Shown: positions 46,801-61,304 of the stretch, one piece after another
Layout: the number at the start of each line of letters is the position of its first letter
How positions within the stretch are numbered: position 1 is the first letter of the stretch
From: Nemania diffusa
Lineage: Eukaryota > Ascomycota > Sordariomycetes > Xylariales > Xylariaceae
DNA: 64,000 bases
Direction: 5' to 3'
Assembly: GCA_038501195.1 (NCBI GenBank)
Contig: JBBPUQ010000002.1
Location: 2,666,001-2,730,000, forward strand
The notes under the pieces: model-generated
Databases searched by the model: none
What the model was told of the DNA's origin: nothing
What the model saw: only the letters and a program-made list of their open reading frames with translations
Position numbers and translations under genes: made by a program

Positions 46801-49800
46801 TAAAATATTAAATAAACTATTTTAAATAAAACATAAATATATATATAAAATAAACTTATTAACTTTATATATAAATAAATATATTTAAAAAATAATATTT
46901 AAAAAATTAAAAAATAACAGTAAAAATTATATAATTTTTATAACTATATTTTATAAAAAAAATAAAATATACTTTTTAAAAAATAACTTTTAGTAATTTT
47001 TTTTTAAAAACTTTTATATTTAATTAGTTAAAAACTTTATATTAAAAAAACTAAAAATATAAAATATTATATATAATATTTACAATAGCAATAAATTAAA
47101 AAAAAGCTATATATTTAAATATAACATTTTAAAAACTTTATATTTATAAAAACGATTTTTTAAAACTACTACTTAAAAGCTAAAAAAACTTTTTTAAACA
47201 TTTAATTAATAAACTATTTAAAATTAATATTTATAATAAATATAAATAATTAAAAAATAACAAAATATTTAAAATTATTTTTATATAAAATATAAAAAAT
47301 AATTTATTTTTATTAAAATAAATATTTATATATAAATTTAACAAAAATAGTTTTTTAAATATATATAAAATATATTTAATTGTTAAAAATAATTTTTAAA
47401 AAAAAAATATATTTTAATTAATTTATATAGCTATATTTATAGCTAAAACATTTAAGTTTATAATAACACTAGTAATAACTTTTAATTTTAAAATTAAATA
47501 GTTTAATATAATTAAAACATTTTTTAATATATTAAAAACTAATAAAACTTTTATAAATATACTATTTTTAAAAAGTTTTAATTAAAATAATTTAATTAAT
47601 AAATTTAACAAAATATTATATAGTTTAAAAAACTTTTTATTATTATAATATAAAAAATTTATTAAAATATTTAAAACTAACAAAATAATAGCTTTAAAAA
47701 AAAAGCTTTGTTTATTTTATATTTTAAAATATATAATATTTATTATATTTTATATAAATAATTTTTTAATTTTATATTATAAAACTTATAAAAAAAAAAT
47801 AAAAAAAATTATTTTAAATATTAAAAAAATTTATAAATTTAAAAATTAAAGTAATATTATTTAGTTTTTAAAAATTAAAATAATTTAAAATTATTTTTAA
47901 AAAATAATTATATTAATATATAATAAATATATTAACAAAATTATAATATATTATAAATTTAATAACTAAAGTTAAGTTTTTATAATGTTGTTTTTAATAA
48001 AAAAGTTTAAAAAATATTTAAAAAATATAATAAAAATAAAAATTAAGCTATATTAAAAACTAATTAAATTAATTTTATATATAGTAGTATTTTTAAAATT
48101 AAATATTATATATATAATAATATAATTTTTAAAGTTTTTAATTAATTTTAGTTTTATATATTATAAAACTATTTATTAAATAATTTAATATTTATATATA
48201 ATATATTTTTTTAAAATTATATATAAAATATAAAATTATAAAATTTAAGCTTTTTTAATAATAAAAAATGTTTTATTTATAAACAATTATAAAACTTGTT
48301 ATTTTTTATATAAATATATTATATTATTATTTAAAAATACAATTTTATAAAAAACTATTTATTAAAATATTATATTTATTTTTATTATAAAAATAAAAAT
48401 AAATATAATTAAATTTATTATAAAAAAAACAATAGCTTTTAAAAAGCTGTTTTATAATTTTATTTTAAAATTAAATAAAATATAAACGATTTATTTAAAT
48501 AATATATAAATAATTAAGTTAATAGTAAATAAAAACAAAAAAATAAATATTAAATTTAAATATATAAATATATAAAATATATAGTTATATTAAAAATATT
48601 TTAAAAAAAACTTTAAAATAATATATTTTTTTATTAGTTAAATATTTATTAATAAATTAATTAAAAATTTATTATAAATTTAGTTTAAATATTTTTAAAC
48701 TTTTATTAATTTTAAAAATATAAGTTATATTTATAATATAAATTTAAAAAGTAAATAGAAAAAATTTTTTAATTATTTATTAATTTGTAATAATTAAAAC
48801 AATTAAAAGCGAAAAAAAAAAGCAAAATTAAAATAAGTTATATTAATTTTTATTTATTATTTTTATTATTTTATTTTTTAAGCTTATTAAATATTAGAAA
48901 TATTAATTTTTATTTATTAAAAGTTTTAAAAAAAGTATATAAAACATAAAAAAAAAAAAATATAAAAATATATAGTATAACTATATAATAAAATATTAAT
49001 AGTACTAATAGTATAAGTAAAAAAGTTGTTAATAATAAAAATATTAGTAATATTAAAAAGAAAAAAAATAAAATAGTTAAAAAAAGTAGTTAAAATATAA
49101 AAAGTAAATAAAAGCTTAAATATATAAATATTTTAGTAAAAAGTATAAAAAATAAATATAAATACAAACAATAAAAAAATAGTAATAACGAACTTTTTTT
49201 TGTTTATTTTAAAAACAATTTAAAAAGTATTATAAAAGCAAAAAAGTTCTTATATAAAAACTATTAGTTAAAAATTGCTATAACAATTTTAAAAAATATT
49301 AAAATAAAATTTATAATTTAAAAAATTTTAAACTAAATAGCTATTATTAAACAGTAAATAAACAATACTATATAATTTAAGCTATATTTATATTTATTAA
49401 TATAATATTTTAAATATATATAAAAAATATAAAAAAAATTTATATAAATATATATATATGTTTTAAAAAATATTTATAACAATATTAGCTATAATTAGTT
49501 ATATTAAAGTATATATTATTTTTATGTTTAATAAAAACAGTGCTTATATAGCAGTAGCAAAAAACTATATATTTTTTTTTTAAATGAAGTATAAATAACA
49601 ATATTTATTAAAATATAAATATAAATAAATATTTAATAAACTATAAAGTTTAAAATGTTATACTAAAAAAAAAAAAGCGAAAAAGTTATTGTTGTTATTA
49701 TTAACAGCAATAATAAAAGCGCAAAAAATGCAAACAATAAAATAAATAGTAATATTTGTAATAATAATATAAAAAATTTTAACAATTATTAGTTAAAACT

Positions 49801-49834
49801 AAAAATAAAAAAAAAAAAAAAGTGTTTAAACGTG

Positions 49835-49870
<36 letters not shown>

Positions 49871-50173
49871 AAACTACAAAAAAAAATTTTTAAAAACAAA
49901 CTAAAAGTAGCAGCAAAAAAAATAAAACTGTTTTTTAAAAGCATTAATATATAATTAATATTTTATAATATAAAATTAAAAAATTATTTATTATATTAAA
50001 ATATTATAACAAAACAATATTGTTTAAAGTTTTAATTAATATAAAAACTTTTATAACTAATTTAAAAATTTTATAAAATATATATTAGTAATAATAATAA
50101 TATTTATAATTATAAATTAGTTTTAAACTTGTTTATATAAAAAAAAAGCTTAAAAATTATAATTTATAAATAA

Positions 50174-50206
<33 letters not shown>

Positions 50207-50281
50207 AACTATTTTATTAGTTAATTAAATATATAATAATTAAACAATTTTAAAAATATATTTACAAATTTAAAAAAATAA

Positions 50282-50319
<38 letters not shown>

Positions 50320-51099
50320 AAAATTATTTTATAATTAATTTATATTAAAAATACTAAAGTATTAAAAGCAAACTTATTTTATATATAAAAAAAAAACGTA
50401 CTTTTTTTGCAATTGCTAGTTTAAATTTGTTAAATATATTGCATATTTAATTAAACAATAAAATTATAATTAGCAAATATATATAAATATAATTTTATTA
50501 TTTAATAGTTTTATAATTAAAGCATAAAAAATGCGCTAATATAACAATATATTAAAAAAAATATATTTTTAGCTTTTTTTTTACAAAAATTAACTATTTA
50601 AAATATATTTTTATAAAAATTTTAAAATATAAAATTAAAAAAATTATTATTTATTTTTTTTGTTAATATATAAAAAAAAAACAACTAAACAATTTAAAAT
50701 AGTTTAATTAAAAAGTATATAATAGTATAAATAAATTTAATAAAACAAGCTTAAAAAATTAAATTATAAAATTTATTTAAATAAGTTTATTTAATAAAAA
50801 AATTTAAAAAAAAACTTTTGTAAAAGCTTTTTTATTGTTTATAATATTATTTGTTAAAATTACTACTTATTATAAGTGTTTATTATTATAAACAAACAAA
50901 AGCAATTATAAAATCGAAGCTTAAAAATAAAGTATTAAATCCGATTTTAATATTTACTAAAAACATATATATATATATAAAGCTTAAAAATCAAAAAGCT
51001 AAAGTAACTAAAATACTTAATAAGTTTTACTTTAATATATTTTTTAAAATCGTTTTAGTTACATTAGTTCAATTCTACTTGCTAAGCTCGATCGTACTC
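43880..51099. other. Extremely A/T-rich remainder of the block B element, no readable gene
   Basis: Seven kilobases of RIP-saturated DNA. Plus-strand relic translation around 48990-49085 and 49670-49790 gives Asn/Lys/Ser runs (NSTNSISKKVV; SEKVIVVIINSNNKSAKN) that would have been Asp/Glu-rich before G-to-A mutation, suggesting an acidic protein. Homopolymer runs lie at about 49837-49863 (T), 50176-50204 (A) and 50287-50317 (A). The 103-codon frame at 50851-51162 crosses the element end and is chance. I could not assign the coding relics to a family. Confidence 0.6.
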
Positions 51100-51111
51100 T
51101 TGTACGTGACA

Positions 51112-51116
51112 TCATC
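51112..51116. repeat. Target-site duplication of block B element, right copy (TCATC)
   Basis: TCATC directly follows CGTGACA and matches 36407-36411, which directly precedes TGTCGCG. Ordinary composition returns at the same point. Confidence 0.88.
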
Positions 51117-53439
51117 AATTTACGTACTATTACAGTGCCACGGAATAAAACTGCAACGCTAAACCACAATACTATTACCAAAAGTAGAACGTTGTCGGGG
51201 TGGGGGACCTTGACGGTTTGCAGGTCTTATATATGAGACCGTGGCATATAGTTGCTAAAAGTTTTATATCCCCGCTATCTATAGAATAGTCAATCTAATA
51301 CGCTGAGCCGCATCCTCACATAGCAATTTCTTTTAAACCCTAGTTTCAATACCTTTAAGACGGATTTCCCTCTCCTCCCCTCCTTCGGACCTTCGCATAG
51401 CCCTAGGGATATTAATAGATACCCCAGAGTTTAGATGGAATGACAAATGTAGCTGGCGCCTCTCGGCTCATTCCGTTGAGAGTATGTTACACAGGCAATT
51501 GGCATAATTAGGTAGGTACCTATTCTAGAAAATGAATGCTTGGCGACCTTGGCGACCGGGTAACTCCGTGAGTTACCAAGTTAACCAGTGAGTAACTGAG
51601 CCAATGAGCTAGAAGAATTCCTCCCGATCGATCACTTAACTCAAACCATTACTAGGTTGCATATATCACCTGAAGAGAGATCGGATAAATATCCTTGCTT
51701 GGCTGGCGACATGATAGGTGAGTATTGCCTTACAGTAGTCTAAGGGTTCAGCTTTCGACACTAACCTTTCTTACATAATATGTATAATAATTATTTATAA
51801 AGTATAGATAGCCTCTGCAAGGCTTTTTTGCTTGTGCAGCTTTTTAATGAACTATCGAGTTGAGGAGCATCCTTGACTCCACGCACACGGCACAACAAGT
51901 TCCATGGTATGCTACGTTGCGTCTAACACATGGGCCTTAGGATTGATATCGTGTTGCGTTGTGTACGTAACTAATAGACGAACACCTAGCTGTGCCGCAC
52001 ACGTGCAGTGACTTTTGCAAACTGTGCACAGTCAGATTGGGATTCCTTCACACCCCACAAGATCGTGCTATGCCAAGAAAGGCACACACGAAATCTCGCA
52101 TGATGCTAGTAGATCAAACAAACCTATGCTAAAGGTTCTGGTCCATTCAGCTCTAACAGTTATATAAAAAAACTAAGACCCTTGTCATAAAATATGGTAG
52201 CATTTGCTAGAGAAACCTGGTTGTGGCAAGTGGTGTGGCGTTGTGGAGACATGTCGTTGAAAAAAGTGGACAAGACTCATCTTCAGTCTTGACGTTTTTT
52301 TTATAGCCGAGATCACATCGTGACCCACCTTCTGAGAGATCTAGGCTACACCACATACGGTATAGCAATCAGCTAGCCACGCTACTACACGATGGATGTA
52401 CTTTTGCGCCACCTATGCGTCCCTCCTAAATATAGTGTAGAAGAATTCTAGCGAGCTGCCTGTAATTCTGGAAAATGTTCGGTCGTCTGAGGTCAGCATG
52501 GGCTAATTCGCTTGGTATTCTAGGTCATGAGACTTGTATGGCGAAAAGCATGCTATTGCTAAACTGACATACACATAGATGGCGCTTGAATATGACCCTT
52601 GTCAATTAGTCACCGTCGAGCTGATCTAGCCTAGATCATCTAGGCCCGTCTATTCGTGCTCTTTGTCAGTGATAACGTAAAGTGGCAGAGGCGGCGATAC
52701 TTCTAATATTCTGTGGCTTATCCTAGGCAACGTAGGCAACGTGGGGAAGCACTGGTCTAGGTATGTACTAGTATTCCTGCGGAGGGCCCAGCGCTTGGAA
52801 TATCCTTGGAGCTTTTGGCTACATGTGAAAATCTGAAGAAACTTGCGAAAAAAAGGCCGAAAGGCACGTATTAGAGGATCACGTAGGAGCAGACACGAAT
52901 AATACTCATTATGTCCAGCCATTTATAAAAGCCTAATCCTAATTACAGAATCGAATAGAGGTAATGAAGGATACAATCAACAGCAAATTAATACAGAGAC
53001 AGCCTGATCTCGGTTTAGAATCAAGTGTAGACCAGACCACATACAAATAGATCTACTTCATGGTCACTTCCCACCTACCCTAGTTATAACATTTTCACGC
53101 CCTTGATCCAATCCCGTAGATCGCCCCTTGTGATTTTGCTAGCAACCGCTATTAATTATCCCGTCTGATGGAGAGGTGAATCTTTCATGTAGAGCCTACT
53201 TAGACTAATAGCTGAGCACAAACTACGAGGCCAAAACTCTTGCCGAGAGGACATAGTACAAGTGCGTAAGGGGGAATTTGTAAGCACGGCGAATTGTATG
53301 ATGAAATTATCTTCCGGGCCATAGCTGTAGGATGAACGACACGATTATATTTTCAAGAGAAGTGAATGTATCTACATCGGCATCAGAATGGTTGATAGCC
53401 TGTCTTAATATGTCCTAGTATTATTCCACGGTAGGTAAT
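51117..53439. other. Intergenic region, no gene supported
   Basis: About 2.3 kb of ordinary composition. There is a perfect 8-bp hairpin at 51559-51577 (GGTAACTC/GAGTTACC) and a smaller one near 51220-51242 (GGTCT/AGACC). The 90-codon minus frame at 52650-52922 has no recognisable features and is probably chance. Confidence 0.5.
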
Positions 53440-54407
53440 CTAAAGGCGCGAAACGAAGGTTGAGTTGGGGTACTGAGCGATCTCGCTCGCAACGCCGCCA
53501 GTGATGAGGTCGAAGGCAACGTGGCTCAGCGGGCCATAGCCGGGGACGTAGGCGGTTCCGAAGTTATCGATGAAGGTGCCTCGGGTTCCCTCGGGCTTGG
53601 TGAGGGCGAGCCAGGTAAAGGTCTCGTTGCTGCCCCGGAAGACCGTGTCGTTGGGGAACTCAGCGAGGATCGTGTCGTAATCCCCGTTGGGGATCAGGGG
53701 AGAACGCGGCCCCGGGAACTCGAACGCCACGCTGTTCACGATCCAGTTGCTGTCGATGTTCTTGCCGTTCAGGTAAGAACCCATACCCTGGAGAGTGATG
53801 CCGTCGTGGAGTCTCTCCAGACGGTTATCGCTCCAGCCGAGGTTGTGCTCCTTGACGAAGGCGACGGCCCCGAGGGCGCTGTCAACTTCGAAGGGAAGGC
53901 TTCTGTTTGGCAGCTCTGGAGTTAGCGATATGATCTTCTCATATAAAGCTATCTAAGATAGAAGTGAAAAACGGTCAGAGGTTAGGCTTACGCGCTGTGC
54001 CATGGGCTGTCTGGTCGCACTACAAGGTGGATGGATTAGCATCAAGGAAATGAGACCCAAAGTTCCAAGAAATAGGAGTACTCACTGTCCCATCCTAGGT
54101 CATGTAGCATGGTGCCAACAGCGTGAAGCTCAAGGTCGACCATGGCCTTAAGTGTAGCATTGTTGTTGAGCGCAGCGGCACCGAATAGCCACGACCGCAT
54201 CAAGTGGTTGTACAGGTAGGGCTGGAGGGGGATGAACTGCTTGATGAGCTTGACAGCATCTTGAACGAGCGGGGTGTTGACGACCTCAATGTTGGCGATC
54301 TTGGTAGTTGGCAAGGTGCACTTTTGGCCAGACTTCTGTGAAGGAACACTGGCAGCCGTCGCGGTGCCAGCGACGGCCAAGCAAGACATGAGGCCTGAGA
54401 ACTTCAT
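53440..54407 (-). CDS. Secreted HD-domain protein, cyanamide-hydratase-like
   Basis: Predicted complement(join(53440..53902,53992..54019,54086..54407)), 270 aa. The N-terminus MKFSGLMSCLAVAGTATA is a signal peptide. The metal-binding HD signature follows: YLYNHLMRSW (His68), then ELHAVGTMLHDLGWD with His102-Asp103. FEVDSALGAVAFVKEHN and RLERLHDGIT come next, in the order seen in fungal HD proteins related to cyanamide hydratase. Those bind Fe or Zn and hydrate nitrile-like substrates, but the substrate here is unknown. Exon 2 is only 28 nt. Its flanks are good (GTGAGT, TTGTAG, GTAAGC; branches GCTAATC and GCTAAC), and the phase works only with acceptor AAACAG at 53903. Two N-glycosylation-type NxT sites (NDT, NET) fit secretion. 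Island 3 has no other gene. Confidence 0.85.
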
Positions 54408-55220
54408 TTTTAAGACGATGACCTAGTGCGATCGGATTTTCTTGACACAATGAGCGACGAGTGAAGAGGGGTGAAGAGACCGAGAACAGCACATGAGAGG
54501 CGAAGCTGCCAGATATCTATATGTAGTTATAGATGCCCTCGCTCGTACGTAGGTATATGCATTCAATCCCAGTGGGCACTGACGTGATGCTCTCATCCAG
54601 GCTGCCAGCATCCAGCATCTACCGCGGCGCAAGCGTCAGAAGAAGAAGGTCGGTTGAAACCCCACATAAGCTCTACTAATCTCGCCATCTACAATGCTGC
54701 TCAAGTAATTACTAAAAATACATGACCTGATATAGATGTTTCTGTAAAGGAATTTACAGCACACTTCAGGGCACATCAATTGTAGTAGGGATCGCATGTA
54801 TTGGGGGAGCGTAAGCCGTGGTAGGCTAGGTCGAAAGCAGGGCGTATACGGTATAAGCCACTGTTATCGCGGTTTGCCTTCGCCCCAACTGGGGCGATAA
54901 GGCCTCGTAGACTAGCCTACAACAGCCCAAACTTAAAAAAAACAAATACAAAAACACAAAACACTACCCGCTATCCTAGCTAACAATCCTCCTCTTTTGC
55001 TAGTTATAAGGAGGTTGAGTGGGTGAAAATGTACCGTAAGTGCTGCGAATGTGTCTCGAAAGTGTGTTGTTGTACGTGTAGTGTACAGTAGAAGCTATAT
55101 GGTGGGCCCTGTAGCCCTGTAGAACCACCTATGAGGCTTAAGAGTTTGTGAATACTGTATGTGTGAGGAGGTAGATCATCCGACCATACAAGGCTTGGCA
55201 ACTAACTAGAAACAGTAATT
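54408..55220. other. Intergenic region between the HD gene and transposon block C
   Basis: Holds the HD-gene promoter and, further out, a compact inverted-repeat structure (54821-54920). The rest is unremarkable, with only short chance frames. Confidence 0.5.
54821..54920. repeat. 100-bp inverted-repeat unit with internal hairpin
   Basis: GTAGGCTAG (54821-54829) and CTAGCCTAC (54912-54920) are perfect inverted ends. Inside, GCCTTCGCCCC AACT GGGGCG AT AAGGC forms an 11-bp stem with a 4-base loop and one bulge. It could be a MITE remnant, a transposon end or a structured RNA. No duplication was identified. Confidence 0.45.
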
Positions 55221-55310
55221 AGTAAGTGAGTACTCACTTCAGTTGCTGTACAATAGTTTACACTAGATGATCTTTTTATTTATACGCTATAGAATAGGCT
55301 AGACCTAATT
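55221..55310 (+). repeat. Left terminal inverted repeat of block C element
   Basis: It contains TTGCTGTACAATAGTTTACA and GCTATAGAATAGGCTAGACC, shared exactly with the inverted right end. It may extend a few bases further left; the partner is truncated by the window. Confidence 0.85.
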
Positions 55311-58300
55311 TAAAAAGATTTGAAATAGTCTAATAAGCTTACTCCACATTTAGCGAGTAAAAAATCTATACAAGTACTCTTACACTTTATTTTTTCTTTT
55401 TTTACTTTTTTATATTGAGCAATCTACAAGTACTTACTGAGTTAACTGTTTTTTTTTATATACCTTTAGTATTATTTTTTAATATGCTTCGTTGAAGCTT
55501 GAACACTTAATACACCTCAATTATTATAGATTTTTATACAAATAATAAACTAAATATTAAAGTCTTAAAACAAAAAAAAGCTAAAAAAATAAATGCAGAA
55601 AAAATTTGCTTTTTTCTAAAAAGTATATAGTATATAGCATCAAAAAACTTACTATATATTTATTGATATTTAGCTGAGCTATTTGAAAAAATTCCTAAAC
55701 TTTGTTAATAAATAAATAAATTTAGCAAATTATATTTTAATAACTTTTTAATATTTAATATTTCAAAATATATTAATATAAAAAATACTTTTAGCGTTTT
55801 TATTTTTTTTAAAAATAAACTTAAACTAGAAAAAAAAACATAAACTATTATTGAAACACAGAATGATACTTCTGCAAAATTTTCAATAGATTTTAATAAC
55901 TTTTTTTTTAACAACTTCCTGCTTTTGCTTCTTCTTATTAATAACAAAAGCTACAAAAACACAAATAAAGTCAAAAACAAAAACGATTTCATAGAATATT
56001 TAGCAAGTCCACTTTTCGATATTTTTAAAAATTTACTATTAGTATTAATTTCAAAACTAATTATATAAACAAAGAAAAAAATAAACCGCAGCTTTATTTA
56101 TATTAAAATAATTATTAATACTATTAAAATATTAAATTAGCTGCTTACTTATAACAGCAGATCTATATATATTATTAAAAAAAAGCACTTTTTTTAAAGC
56201 TTGCAACTTAAGCTTTAAAAAAATATAAATATATACTTTTATATATTTTATAAAATATTTACACAGTTTTAGATCCAATATTTTTATAAACAGCTATTAA
56301 TTTTTTAATTAATATACTGTTTATATTTAAATAAAACTGTTTATTAACACAAGTATAAATATACTAATATTTAACATTATAATTAAATTAATTTAAAGTT
56401 GCTAAAAAAAGAGACAGATTTACTTAATAAAAGTTCTAATATATTTACTAAATAAAAGAAGTTGTAAAAATCGCGCAATTTTTTTAACTTTAAGCAAGCA
56501 ACTTTAACATTTATATATATAATTCGAAAAAACTTTAAAAAAAAGCAAGCGTGTTTTAAGTAAATAAATAAAAATTATAATAAAAAATACTGTCAAATAT
56601 TTCAACAAATAAAAAGAAATAATATAAGTCGATTTGTTAAATATTTAATAAAAGCTTGTTAACATATAGTATAAACAGTTAGTAGCGAAAACAAATTTAA
56701 TATTTTTTGTTTAAATTACTTAAAATATAAATTTAAGCATTTTTAGTATCAAATATTAACTCGTTTTAATCAATTTATTAAACTAATTAATTATATCTTA
56801 ATAAATAGTTATGTTGAAAAAACAGCAAAACTTATTTATTAAAACATTAGAAATAATATTTGCTAAAAAAAGCTTTGTTATAAGTTAAAAAGTTAAACTT
56901 ATAAAATATTTACTGATTTTTTTATATATAGCTTAAAACTACTGTTTTAATAATTCTACCATAGTTTAATGCGATTACAACATTATTATGCAATAGTAAA
57001 TTTTTGATAAAAAGATATTGTTAATAATATATAAAAAGTATATTTATTTTCGTTATTTATTTGAAACTAAACCAACAGATGCTACAAATATATATATATA
57101 AACAGTTCGAAAATATCAAGTAACTAATTTAAACAAAACAATTAATAAATAGTAAAATATTAACAAATATTTAGTAACTAACTTTTAATTACTAGTTAGT
57201 TTTATATATAGCTCTGTTTATATAAACTTTTGTTTTAAATTTTAAAGTAAAACTGCTGCAGATATATATGCTAGCTTTGCTAGCAAAAGCTAGATATATT
57301 ATATATTTTATAAACAAAAGCTTATTTATATACTTTTTAGATCAAGTTATCTAAAGCTTAAATATAAGTAAACAATATATCATTGCGATAATTTTAACTA
57401 AATGAGTTTTTAAAAAATACTTTAAAGCTTTACTAATATTTTATAATATATTTAATATTATTTTGACAATAAAATTAACTTAATAGTTATTTACTTTTAT
57501 AAAAAGTAAATTAAGTTGTTAAAAAGCTATAATATTAAATTAATTGAAATTGATATAAACTATAAAACAATCGATCTATATAAAAAATACTAAACAATTT
57601 ATTGAGCTATATAGAACTATAAGCGCAATAAATATAAATATAGCATAAATTTATTATAAATATTTATTGTTAACTTTATAATATAGCAAATGTTATTGCA
57701 ACTGTTATTACTAACTTTTAATCTATAAAAATATATTCATATATGTTTGAATTTATTTTTTTATTTTTTAAACAGTATAAATTTCAATTATACTTTTAAC
57801 ATTTATATAGAAAAAAGCTACTAAGTTTAACTTTTAACTAAAAATAAGCCAACTTTTACAATAAGTTGAATTTTTTTTGCTAATATATATAAAAACTGTT
57901 AAAGTTTTTACTAAATATATTATAAGTTAAAATAACTTTTTAGTAAAAAAATTCCCAAAGTTTGGTTTAATATAGCAACAACATTACAACGTAAATATAT
58001 ATTTTTGCTAAGTTTACTATAAGCATAAAATAGTAAACTTTATAAATAAGAACTTATTAAAAAGTTTTAAAACTTTATATAATATAATAATATAGCTTTT
58101 TTAAATAATAAATAATATAGATTTCAAAAAAACTTTAGATATTATTATAAGTTAGTTTTTTATAAAATTGCAGTAAATATTTATTTGCTAATTTTATATA
58201 GCATATTTAAAAGCACTATATAAATATAAAAAACTTAAAACATAGGCTATATATAAACAGTATTTTTATATTTGCTTTAGCTTTATATAAAAGTTTTCTC

Positions 58301-58917
58301 AAATTAAAAAGAAATATTAAAACTAAATATCACTTTATATTAACGTTATCGAAATTAATTACAAAATATAAAGTTTAATAATTAAAGCTTTTAAAGTACT
58401 TATTAATAACTTATAAGCAGCATATTAACATTTTAGCATATACTGCTTACTAATAGCAGTTATATAATATAACACTATTAAAAATAAGTAAAATATTACT
58501 TGTTAAAATATATTTGTACAGTTTAATATAAAAGTATTATATAAAAATACTAGTATAAAAGGCCGATAGAAAGCAATATATATGCAAATAAATAAGAAGA
58601 ATTATTATATATATTTTTAAAGCTTTTACTAATTACTTATAAAAACACAAAAAAAAAAACAAGCAAATATATATTCAAACTTTTTAAATAACTCTATAAG
58701 TCAACTTACTAAGTTATTAAAAACTCTTTTTTAACAGTAGCAACAGTTTTTTATTATAATATAGCAAAGCTTTGGCGAAACTATAGTAAAAAAGCAGAAA
58801 ATTTCAGTAATTTTTTTATTTAAATCATTTTCTGCTTATTGCCAACAAATATTAGCAGTATCGCGAATAGATAGTATGTTAAAAAAAAATAGCTTTAAAT
58901 ATATGATTTATTACTAA

Positions 58918-59142
58918 ATAGTTAAAAAGAACTCGTTAAATATTAACTTTATTTATAAACAAAAAGCAGCAATTAATACGCAAAATATAGCAAATGATAT
59001 ATTAGTTATAGAAATAAATGCTAAATATAAATATATAAAAACAAAGAAACTAAATGTAGATATAAAAGCTCGAAAACTAAATAATAAGCTAAAAAAGCTT
59101 CAGGTTGAAAAGTTAAAACAGAAAACACAGAGTAAAAATTAA
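58918..59142 (+). pseudogene. Relic 3' coding segment in block C, coiled-coil-like
   Basis: A plus-strand frame stays open for 74 codons to a stop at 59140, without an ATG. It contains NTQNIANDILVIEINAKYKY and RKLNNKLKKLQVEKLKQKTQ, a heptad-like Lys/Leu pattern of the sort found at transposase or DNA-binding-protein C-termini. Upstream is broken by stops. No family is recognised. Confidence 0.4.
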
Positions 59143-60151
59143 GTCTATACTACATAAATATTTAGCGAAGTTACAGTATAATCTACTTATTAATAAAAAA
59201 GCTGAACTACTTATATAAAACTTATAATATAATTTATATATTATTAACTAGATTTAAATAACTAGTTCTTATAATTACTATAAAGCTTTAAAAATATATA
59301 TTAAGAGTTCTTTTGCAGTAAATTATCAGATTTAGCCTATTTTATACTATATTTTGCAATAAATAATCTATTAGTAATAATATTAAACTAAAATAAGTTC
59401 TTTTTTTATTAGCAAATATAAAGTTTGTAAATAAATCTATAAGATCGCAAAATATAAAATAGTAAATACTTTTATCAATAAATAGGTATATATGCAAGTC
59501 AAATAGATTTAATATATTTATATACAACTATATTAGCTAAAGAAAATTAATAAAAATAAAATAACTAATAAATAAGCGGTATTATTAACGGCACATAAAA
59601 AGCTATATAAGCTATAGTAAAACACTAATAAATAAAAAAAATTGGCGAAATATCAGTAAAATATCGTTAAGTTTTTGTATAAATAATATATAGATTAAAA
59701 TCAAGCAATTGATATAAATAGCGCGTTTATATATATAACGATGCAAAAAAAGAATAAATAAAAAGTGTAAATAAAAAAAATAAAATAAAAAGTATAGATA
59801 GTAAATATAAGAAGTAAATAATAAGAGTTATAAATAAAAATGGAAAATATAATCAAAACAAGGATTACTGTTTTAGGAAAAATTAATAGAACCTTAGTTT
59901 TCAGCTATCAAAAAAAAAGAAGTTATAAACAGTATAAATAACGAATAAATAAATAACAAATATACAAAAAGAGTATATGCTGTTTTTACATAGGCAAAAA
60001 AAAAGGTAAAAATATGACTTAGAAAATATAAAGCTTATAACAATATATACAACAAACTATTATTTAAAATTAAAATATTATTAAATAAATGTTTAAAATA
60101 AATAAAAATATATAATTAATATATAAAAATAAAGCTTTTTTTAATTAATTA

Positions 60152-61240
<1,089 letters not shown>

Positions 61241-61304
61241 TGGTTTTTTTAATATAATTGTAATAGGCATTTTTAAAATAATTTAAAAAAAAATCAATTT
61301 AAAA

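Larger units (their letters stand above)
36412..51111. mobile_element. Large RIP-degraded element of unresolved class with TCATC target duplication
   Basis: TCATC lies directly outside both ends (36407-36411 and 51112-51116). The left end TGTCGCGTACAA and the right end TTGTACGTGACA are inverted repeats matching at 11 of 12 bases. Subtracting the nested gypsy element leaves about 8.2 kb. TG...CA ends with a 5-bp duplication suit an LTR retrotransposon, but I could not find a copy of the left LTR at the right end. The left terminus is instead repeated 340 bp inward. Internal DNA is nearly pure A/T, with relic plus-strand coding rich in Asn/Lys (originally Asp/Glu). Boundaries are solid; class is not. 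Confidence 0.78.

Noticed and set aside
50851..51162. 103-codon frame at the right edge of block B
   Set aside because: It crosses the element terminus and target duplication and is of mixed composition, so it is a chance frame.
55017..55044. AGTGGGTGA plus weak similarity to the block C TIR outside the element
   Set aside because: Only 9 exact bases followed by about 11 of 19 matches, which is not enough to call a second TIR copy.
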